DNA of 64,000 nucleotides, taken from Streptomyces sp. NBC_00569. GTDB taxonomy: Bacteria; Actinomycetota; Actinomycetes; Streptomycetales; Streptomycetaceae. A program made the translations under genes and the position numbers. The stretch lies in assembly GCF_036345255.1 (NCBI RefSeq), contig NZ_CP107783.1, forward strand, positions 1,612,001-1,676,000. The letters run 5' to 3'. Under the pieces are notes generated by a model that saw nothing but the letters and a program-made list of their open reading frames with translations, ran no database searches and was not told the origin of the DNA. Below, piece by piece: positions 58,268 to 64,000 of this stretch. Position 1 is the stretch's first letter. Each line of letters starts with the position of its first letter.

Positions 58268-60709
58268 ATGTCCAACCGATCGTCCCGACGCAGATTCCTC
58301 CAGGGATCCGCCGCCTCCGCTCTCGCGATCGGAGCCCTCGGCACAGCTGGTGCCGTACCCGCGGCCGCAGCCACATCCGCCGACGCCGCCGCATCAGCCG
58401 GCGCGGCCGACGACGAGTTCACCGCGCTCCGCGCGAAGTGGCGCGATCTGATCCTCGGCACGGGATTCAGCCCGACCGCCGAACCCTTCAGAACGCTCCT
58501 CGCCAACCTCGGTACGAGCGCTCGGGGCTTCCTGTCCACGATGGCACCGGCCGACGGCTCGCTGTGGCCCGACGCCGTGTGGGCCGACCCCGACCCGGAC
58601 ACCGACGCGGAGTCGTACAACTTCTCGGCGAAGATGAACGACAGCTACAACCGCCTCAACACCATGGCGCAGGCGTACTGCCAGCCCGGCACCGGGCTGA
58701 CCGGCGACACCGCCCTGCTCCAGGCGGTCCTGACCGGTCTCGACCATGTCAACTCCCAGGTGTTCAACGAGAACACCAAGCAGTACGGCAACTGGTGGAA
58801 CTTCCAGATCGGCTCCCCGCAGGCGCTCATGGACACCTGCGTCCTGCTCTACGACCACCTCACCGCCGACCAGGTCGACCGCTACTGCAAAGCGGTCGAC
58901 CACTTCATACCCGACTCGGTGTTCGCCTCCTACTCGGGCACCAGCACCGGCGCCAACCGCGTCGACCTGTGCCGCGGTGTCATCCTGCGCGGCATCGTGG
59001 GCGGCAGCGCGGACAAGGTCTCCCTGGCCGCCAGGTCCCTCGCCCCCGTGTTCCCCTACGTCACCTCCGGCGACGGCTTCTACGACGACGGCTCCTTCAT
59101 CCAGCACACCTACATCCCCTACATCGGAGGCTACGGAGCGGTCCTGCACGACGGTGTGGGCCGGCTGATGGCCCTGCTGCGCGGATCGACCTGGGAAGTC
59201 GACGACCCCAACACCCAGCTCTTCCTCGACACCGTGGACGCGACCATCGCCCCGTTCATCCACAACGGCCTGATGATGGACAACGTCTCCGCGCGCGGTA
59301 TCAGCCGGGTCGGTACCTCCGACCAGAGCCGGGCACTGGGTCTGCTCGCGACCATCCTGCTGGTCGGCCAGGGCGCGAGCGCCGAGGAGAACGCACGCTG
59401 GCGCGCCATGGTCAAGGGCTGGATGCAGCGCGACTCCTACGCGCCGCCTCTCAAGAACCCCGGCCTCAGCCTGATCCGCGCCTGGCTCCTGCAGTCCCTG
59501 CAGGACGACACCACCGTCAAGCCCTCGCCGGAACCCGTCGAGCACCGGGTTTTCCACAACATGGACCGCGTCACCCACCGCCGCCGCGGCTGGACGGCCT
59601 CACTCTCCATGGCCTCCCAGCGCATCGCCCACTACGAGTTCGGCAACGGCGAGAACGCCCGCGGCTACCACACCGGCGCAGGCTGGCTGTCCTGGTGGGG
59701 CGACGACTTCGGCCTGGAACAGTACGCGGACGCGTACTGGCCCACCGTCGACCCCTACCGGCACCCCGGCATCACGGCGTCCCGCAAGCCGCTCGCCGAC
59801 GGCGAGGGCGGCAACTGGGGCGCCGTACGCCCCGCCGCGGCCTGGGTCGGCGGCACCACCGACGGCGAGTTCGGCGCGACCGGGCAGCACCTCAAGGGCC
59901 TGTCCTCCACCATGAGCGCCAAGAAGTCGTGGTTCTGGCTCGACGACTCGATCGTCTGCCTCGGCGCCGGCATCACGTCCACCGACGGCCACCCCGTCGA
60001 GACCACCGTCGACAATCGCGCCCTCGGCACCTCCGGCGCACCGGCGCTGACCGTCGACGGCAAGACCCAACCCTCCCAGCAGGGCTGGAACAAGACCTTC
60101 GACAGCGCGCGCTGGGCCCACATCGCGGGCCACGCCGGTTACGTGTTCCTCGGCGGCTCCCCGGTCACCGCCGTACGCGAGGAGCGCACCGGTGCCTGGC
60201 GGGACATCAACACGGGAGGCCCCACCGACCCGATCACCCGTCGCTACCTCACCCTGTACACCGATCACGGCACCGACCCCGTCGACGGTCGCTACGCCTA
60301 CGTCCTGCTGCCCGGCGCCGGCGCCGGAACCACCGCGCAACGTGCCGCTGACAAGGGCTGGCTGAAGGTCCTCGCCAACTCGGGCGACCAGCAGGGCGTC
60401 CGTGTGCCGCGCCACGGCCTGACCGCGGTCAACTTCTGGAGCGCGGGCACCGTGGACACCGTCACCGCGAGCGCCCCGGCCTCCGTCCTGATCCGCGAGC
60501 ACCGCGACGGTACGGCCACGGTCGTCGTCTCCGACCCCGCCCGCCAGGCCACCTCGCTCGACATCACCTGGCACCGGCGCGTCAGCCGGGTGCTGTCGAA
60601 GCCGGCCACCGTCTCGGCGGCGGCCACCGGATCGTCTCTGAAGCTCTCCTTCGGCGACCTCACCGGCGCCTACGGAGCCCCCCAGAAGGTCAGGGTCAGG
60701 CTCGGCTGA
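58268..60709 (+). CDS. Secreted PL8-family polysaccharide lyase (hyaluronate/chondroitin/xanthan type)
   Basis: The 813-residue enzyme starts with a twin-arginine signal (SSRRRFLQGSAASALAIGAL). It has the PL8 alpha/alpha-toroid with YGNWWNFQIGSPQAL and the catalytic set N230 (GANRVDLC), H280 (SFIQHTYIPY) and Y289 (GGYGAVLHDG). Spacings of 50 and 9 residues match Asn349/His399/Tyr408 of pneumococcal hyaluronate lyase. A C-terminal beta-sandwich follows. It cleaves a uronic-acid glycan by beta-elimination outside the cell. ATG 58268 has GGAGG upstream. It heads a three-gene operon. Confidence 0.92.
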   Translation: MSNRSSRRRFLQGSAASALAIGALGTAGAVPAAAATSADAAASAGAADDEFTALRAKWRDLILGTGFSPTAEPFRTLLANLGTSARGFLSTMAPADGSLWPDAVWADPDPDTDAESYNFSAKMNDSYNRLNTMAQAYCQPGTGLTGDTALLQAVLTGLDHVNSQVFNENTKQYGNWWNFQIGSPQALMDTCVLLYDHLTADQVDRYCKAVDHFIPDSVFASYSGTSTGANRVDLCRGVILRGIVGGSADKVSLAARSLAPVFPYVTSGDGFYDDGSFIQHTYIPYIGGYGAVLHDGVGRLMALLRGSTWEVDDPNTQLFLDTVDATIAPFIHNGLMMDNVSARGISRVGTSDQSRALGLLATILLVGQGASAEENARWRAMVKGWMQRDSYAPPLKNPGLSLIRAWLLQSLQDDTTVKPSPEPVEHRVFHNMDRVTHRRRGWTASLSMASQRIAHYEFGNGENARGYHTGAGWLSWWGDDFGLEQYADAYWPTVDPYRHPGITASRKPLADGEGGNWGAVRPAAAWVGGTTDGEFGATGQHLKGLSSTMSAKKSWFWLDDSIVCLGAGITSTDGHPVETTVDNRALGTSGAPALTVDGKTQPSQQGWNKTFDSARWAHIAGHAGYVFLGGSPVTAVREERTGAWRDINTGGPTDPITRRYLTLYTDHGTDPVDGRYAYVLLPGAGAGTTAQRAADKGWLKVLANSGDQQGVRVPRHGLTAVNFWSAGTVDTVTASAPASVLIREHRDGTATVVVSDPARQATSLDITWHRRVSRVLSKPATVSAAATGSSLKLSFGDLTGAYGAPQKVRVRLG

Positions 60710-60777
60710 CCTCCTGGACCACGGGTCCGCCGACAGGCGGCGGGCCCGTTCTCTCTCCCCCCACCAAGGAGAAGACC

Positions 60778-61536
60778 GTGCAACGACGCAACGTCCGTCC
60801 CGCCCTGCGCGCCCTGCGCGCCAAGACGGGCAGTCTCCTTCTCGCCCCTGCCGCGATCGCCTCGGCCATGGCACTCATCACCGCGTCCCCCGCCAACGCC
60901 GCGGTGCTCTGGACGGCCGACCCCGCTTCCGGCGCCGGCGCCTTCGACTACACGGCCTGCGACGGCGGCCAGATCACGACGACCGACTGGAACGACGGCC
61001 ACGGCGACATCTTCAGCATCAACAAGCCGGCCGGGATCAACCGGTGCGAGGTGGCCGGCGCCGCGGGCCGCACGTGGAGCAACAACTCCACCTACTGGTG
61101 GGGCTATTCCTTCGACACCCTCACGGACGACGCCCAGACCGTCTTCCAGTGGAAGTCCTGGGGCACCGGCGACCAGCAGCAGCAGAACTACCCGGTCCTG
61201 ATGAAGGTCGAGGGCGGCCGGCTGAAGATCTGGTACGTCGCACCGGGTGAGGTGTGGCAGCTGGCCGGGAGCCGGGCGTGGTCGTCCGGAACCTGGCACA
61301 AGATCGAGCTGGGCATCACGACCCGCTCGGACACCACCGGATCGTTCGCGCTCTACGTCGACGGCTCCCTCGTCGTCGACCAGCACAACGTCCGCACCTG
61401 GGACGACATGGGCAACAACCCCCGTTGGGGCACGTACGGCTCCACCATCACCGACGTCAACTCCCATGTCTGGCTCGACGATCTGAAGCTGGGTCAGACC
61501 CGCGCGGACGTCGACCAACTCACGGAGAACCGATGA
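60778..61536 (+). CDS. Secreted heparin-lyase-I-like polysaccharide lyase
   Basis: The 252-residue protein has a signal peptide (LLLAPAAIASAMALITASPANA). A jelly-roll domain like the Polysacc_lyase (heparinase I/PL20) group follows: WWGYSFDTLTDDAQTVFQWK, PVLMKVEGGRLKIWYVAP, GTWHKIELGITTRSDTTG and a C-terminal strand VNSHVWLDDLKLGQT. It likely cleaves or binds an acidic polysaccharide. GTG 60778 has AAGGAG 7 bases upstream. Its stop overlaps the next gene (ATGA), so both are made together. Catalytic residues are not certain. Confidence 0.78.
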   Translation: MQRRNVRPALRALRAKTGSLLLAPAAIASAMALITASPANAAVLWTADPASGAGAFDYTACDGGQITTTDWNDGHGDIFSINKPAGINRCEVAGAAGRTWSNNSTYWWGYSFDTLTDDAQTVFQWKSWGTGDQQQQNYPVLMKVEGGRLKIWYVAPGEVWQLAGSRAWSSGTWHKIELGITTRSDTTGSFALYVDGSLVVDQHNVRTWDDMGNNPRWGTYGSTITDVNSHVWLDDLKLGQTRADVDQLTENR

Positions 61537-62687
61537 GATCCCGCATCCTTGGCAGACTCGCCGTCGGTATCGCGACCCTCGCGGCCGCCCTCGTGCCGAC
61601 GCTCGCCGCCCCGCCGACCCCGGCGGCCGCCGCGACCTTCCCGGTCTACACCAACGAACGCAGCGCTGTCCGGCCCACACTGGAGCAGTACGGCGCCACC
61701 CGCTCCACGGTGGTCTACGACTCCTTCCACTTCACCTGCGACACGAGCGCGTGCTACTCCAACGGCGGCGCCCTGCCCTCGGAAGCCACCTACGAGGCCA
61801 AGGTCAAGGAGTACATGGGTTCGGGCCAGTTCAACGGCGCATCCACCGGGCCCGTGGTGCTGGACTTCGAGGACATCGAACTCACCCAGGTCGCCACCGG
61901 GCAGACCGCGACCAACGCGTACAACCTGTGGCGCCAGCTGCTCACCTGGACGCACAACGCCGCGCCCTCCGCACCGGTCTGCCACTACGGCTACGACTGG
62001 CTCACCCAGAACCAGAACCTCATCAAGCAGCTCCACGACGACAATCTGCTCAACTGCTTCGCCCCGCGCGCCTACTTCTACGCGGGCCAGTCGCTGACCG
62101 ACTGGGACAGCGACTTCGACGCCGCCATCAGCCGCGACACGGCCATGGCGCCCACCCACCCCATCTACCCCTACGTCAGCCCCACCGCCTTCAACGGCGG
62201 CGGCTACGTGGCGGGCAACACCTGGGCGCACATGTTCTCCAAGGTGAAGGCGTCCGCCGACGGTGTCGTCGTCTGGGAGCCGTCCGCCACGGACTCCAGC
62301 GCCTGCGCCTGGGTGTCGCAGAACTCGTACGAGATGGGCGCCATCACCGGCACCGCCAGCAGCGGCCCCCTCAGCGCGACCGCCGCGCCACCCAGCGGCA
62401 ACTGCACCGTCACCCGCGGCTCCCAGGTCGCCGTGCCCGTGACCCTCACCAACACCTCCTCCTCCACCACCGCCGCCACCTCCATGCAGACCCTCAGCGG
62501 TCTCCCGGCCGGGGTCCACGGCTACGACACGACATGGCAGTACTGGAACGTCCCCTCCCTCGCACCGGGCGCCTCCTGGACGACGACGCTCTACCTGCAG
62601 ACAGACACGAGCGAAACGGCCGGCACCGTGCTGCTCCACATCAAGACCGGTATCAGTGACACGCGTTGGTCCTTCATCGTTGTCTGA
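61533..62687 (+). CDS. Secreted protein of unknown activity, possible glycoside hydrolase
   Basis: The 384-residue protein has a signal peptide (residues 1-33, ending TPAAAA). A domain (about 35-275) follows with VVYDSFHFTCDTSACYSNGG, VVLDFEDIELTQ, APVCHYGYDW and GVVVWEPSATDSSACAWVS. A Ser/Thr-rich immunoglobulin-like domain (about 290-384) ends it. The strand-end acidic motif DFEDIE and the WEPS strand suggest a TIM-barrel glycosidase, with weak likeness to DWE of GH56 hyaluronidases; I do not recognise a family. It is coupled to the heparin-lyase-like gene, so an acidic glycan substrate is inferred. Confidence 0.6.
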   Translation: MRSRILGRLAVGIATLAAALVPTLAAPPTPAAAATFPVYTNERSAVRPTLEQYGATRSTVVYDSFHFTCDTSACYSNGGALPSEATYEAKVKEYMGSGQFNGASTGPVVLDFEDIELTQVATGQTATNAYNLWRQLLTWTHNAAPSAPVCHYGYDWLTQNQNLIKQLHDDNLLNCFAPRAYFYAGQSLTDWDSDFDAAISRDTAMAPTHPIYPYVSPTAFNGGGYVAGNTWAHMFSKVKASADGVVVWEPSATDSSACAWVSQNSYEMGAITGTASSGPLSATAAPPSGNCTVTRGSQVAVPVTLTNTSSSTTAATSMQTLSGLPAGVHGYDTTWQYWNVPSLAPGASWTTTLYLQTDTSETAGTVLLHIKTGISDTRWSFIVV

Positions 62688-62700
62688 GTCCGAGAAGGCC

Positions 62701-62736
62701 GAGGGGCGGCACCGGAGGATTCCGGCGCCGCCCCTC
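62701..62736 (+). terminator. Terminator of the polysaccharide-lyase operon
   Basis: gaggggcggc (62701) pairs with gccgcccctc (62727-62736), and ccgg with ccgg inside, around a 6-base loop with a single A/C mismatch. It starts 13 bases after the last stop codon. Confidence 0.85.
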
Positions 62737-62798
62737 GCGTTGTGCCGCGGTCAGCGAACGAGGCTCCGGCGAGCGCTTCCGGCTGTCCGCCTACGTGC

Positions 62799-63590
62799 TC
62801 ACGAGCCCGACAGGGCGTCCCCGAACATGGGGTCGTCCCCCGACTTCCCGATGCCCACGGACGACGCACCGAAGCTCACCGCGCCGGTGGCCGTGACGCC
62901 TGCCGTGGAGCCGCGCAGGACCCACACGGCGCCGTCGTCGCTGTTCTCGCCGCCCGCGCCCACCGACAGATCGGCGCGGCCGTCCTTGTTGTGGTCGGTG
63001 AGGTGGATGGCGTCGCCGAACAAGTCCGACGACTCATTGGCGCCCGGGACACCCGCGGTGCCCTGGTTGAAGGACTGGGCGCCGGTTCCCGTCAGGCCAG
63101 AGGCGCCGCCGCGCAGCACCCAGACGTTGCCTGCCTGCTCGGCGGAGCCGATGGTCTCGAAGTTCGCGCCGACGGCGAGGTCCGGGTAGCCGTCACCGTT
63201 GACGTCGCCGGCGGCGAGCGCGCCACCGAAGGAGTCGTGGTACTCGTCCGTTCCCGGCACACCCGCGGTGTCCTGGCTGAACACGGCGGTACGCGCGGTG
63301 TCGACGCCCGCCGCGCCGCCGTAGAACACGGTGGCGTAGCCGCCCTTCGCCGTCTGATCCGTGACGGAGACGAAGTCGGAGCCGACGACCAGGTCGTCGT
63401 GTCCGTCGCGGTCGAAGTCGGCCACGGCGAACGCGCCCGCGTACCCCGGGCCCGCCTCGGTCTGCAGGGTGGGTCCGGTCGAGGCGCCCAGGTAGACGAA
63501 GGCGTCGCCGCCGCCGAAGCCGCCGGCCAGGTGCTGGGCCAGCCGGCCGCACTGGATGAGGACCAGGCCGCAGGCGTCATCGAGGCGCAT
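62799..63590 (-). pseudogene. N-terminally truncated FG-GAP/integrin-alpha-like protein
   Basis: The frame encodes at least three FG-GAP repeats (AGAFAVADFDRDGHDDLVVG; FGGALAAGDVNGDGYPDLAVGA; FGDAIHLTDHNKDGRADLSVGA) and ends at TGA 62799. Each repeat has the calcium-binding DxDxDG pattern. Family members are secreted, longer and start with a signal peptide. Here the repeats stop at about 63520, and upstream codons have no signal and lie opposite another gene's coding pattern. I infer a truncated 3' fragment, not expressed in its original form. Confidence 0.65.
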
Positions 63591-63920
63591 CAGCGGGGCA
63601 CCGCCGTCAGGGCCCTCGCCCGGCAGCATCAGGGCGCCCCGAAGACCATCCGCCGCGTCCTCGACGCCGCCGGCGCCCGCGCACTGTCCACGCACCTCGA
63701 CGTCGTCGAGCCGACCCCGGCGACCAACTGCCCGCTCCAACGCCGGACCTGGACGTGGTACTCGACCTGCCCGGCCTGGTGACCGACCACCTGGACACCG
63801 CCGGCGACGAGACTGTCCGTCAGACGCTCGCCGCCGGCCGGACCATCCGCCGCGGCCAGGGCCACTCACTCCGGATCACCGCCCCGCTCGAACTCCACCG
63901 CGCCGCGCCGCAGCCGGGAA
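63525..63920 (+). pseudogene. Frameshifted recombinase-type HTH gene remnant
   Basis: One frame reads LGQPAALDEDQAAGVIEAHQ, then RGTAVRALARQHQGAPKTIR, a resolvase-type C-terminal HTH, then RALSTHLDVVEPTPA and stops near 63782. A shifted frame continues LDVVLDLPGLVTDHLDTAGD, then TVRQTLAAGRTIRRGQGHSL and LELHRAA. The two read as one protein with a frameshift near 63729. No start codon or catalytic domain is visible on the left, where it meets the truncated FG-GAP gene. No gene is recognised from 63920 to the window end. Confidence 0.5.
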
Positions 63921-64000
63921 TGCCTCCTCCCGCCACGGCCGCCGCGCCGCCGAGATGGACCGGCGGCACGGGCTCGTCACCCTCGGGCATCCGAGGTCCC

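Overview
The window is high-GC actinobacterial DNA. GTG and TTG starts are common, GGAGG-type ribosome sites abound, genes overlap by ATGA or GTGA, and several families are typical of Streptomyces (DUF397/DUF5753 pairs, DUF574 methyltransferases, latex clearing protein, many TetR regulators). I read it as accessory chromosome of a Streptomyces or close relative. All calls come from reading the sequence; no database search was run.

Layout. 1-2.1 kb: the 5' part of a GAF-SpoIIE phosphatase and a small LppU-like membrane protein. 2.3-7.8 kb: a minus-strand organosulfur locus (substrate-binding lipoprotein, permease, ATPase, TauD-type oxygenase, SsuD-type flavin monooxygenase). It is headed by an unannotated Cys-containing leader peptide. 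8.2-11.6 kb: an XRE-cupin regulator, a class-V PLP enzyme and an APC amino-acid permease. A 14-bp x7 tandem repeat follows, then a second TauD-type dioxygenase. 13.2-22.3 kb: an apparent polyisoprene or branched-lipid catabolism locus (acyl-CoA dehydrogenase, Zn-ADH, DUF4334 protein, aldehyde dehydrogenase, lcp rubber oxygenase, tandem double TetR, acyl-CoA ligase). A 19-bp site is shared by the lcp and TetR/ligase promoters.

23.1-30.7 kb: a three-gene membrane module of NfeD/YqiJ-like protein, 680-aa flotillin and 1614-aa AAA+ ATPase. 31.5-34.6 kb: tandem secreted S33-type peptidases next to a broken CBS gene. 35-39.9 kb: a TnpB element, a resolvase-like protein without its catalytic Ser, and a signalling cassette (HATPase, HTH-DUF5753, DUF397, DUF574). 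39.9-44.8 kb: amidase, MFS transporter, CaiB-type CoA-transferase and a divergent TetR. 45-47.4 kb: gene remnants, an amphi-Trp protein and a second TnpB element.

47.8-62.7 kb: a polysaccharide utilisation locus. It holds two GH29 fucosidases, an ABC sugar importer, a 2-hydroxyacid dehydrogenase, AraC and DeoR/LacI-hybrid regulators, and a secreted PL8 lyase / heparin-lyase-like / unknown-enzyme operon. Together these suggest extracellular cleavage of a fucosylated uronic-acid glycan, import of oligosaccharides and intracellular defucosylation. The right edge holds a truncated FG-GAP gene abutting a frameshifted recombinase-like remnant.
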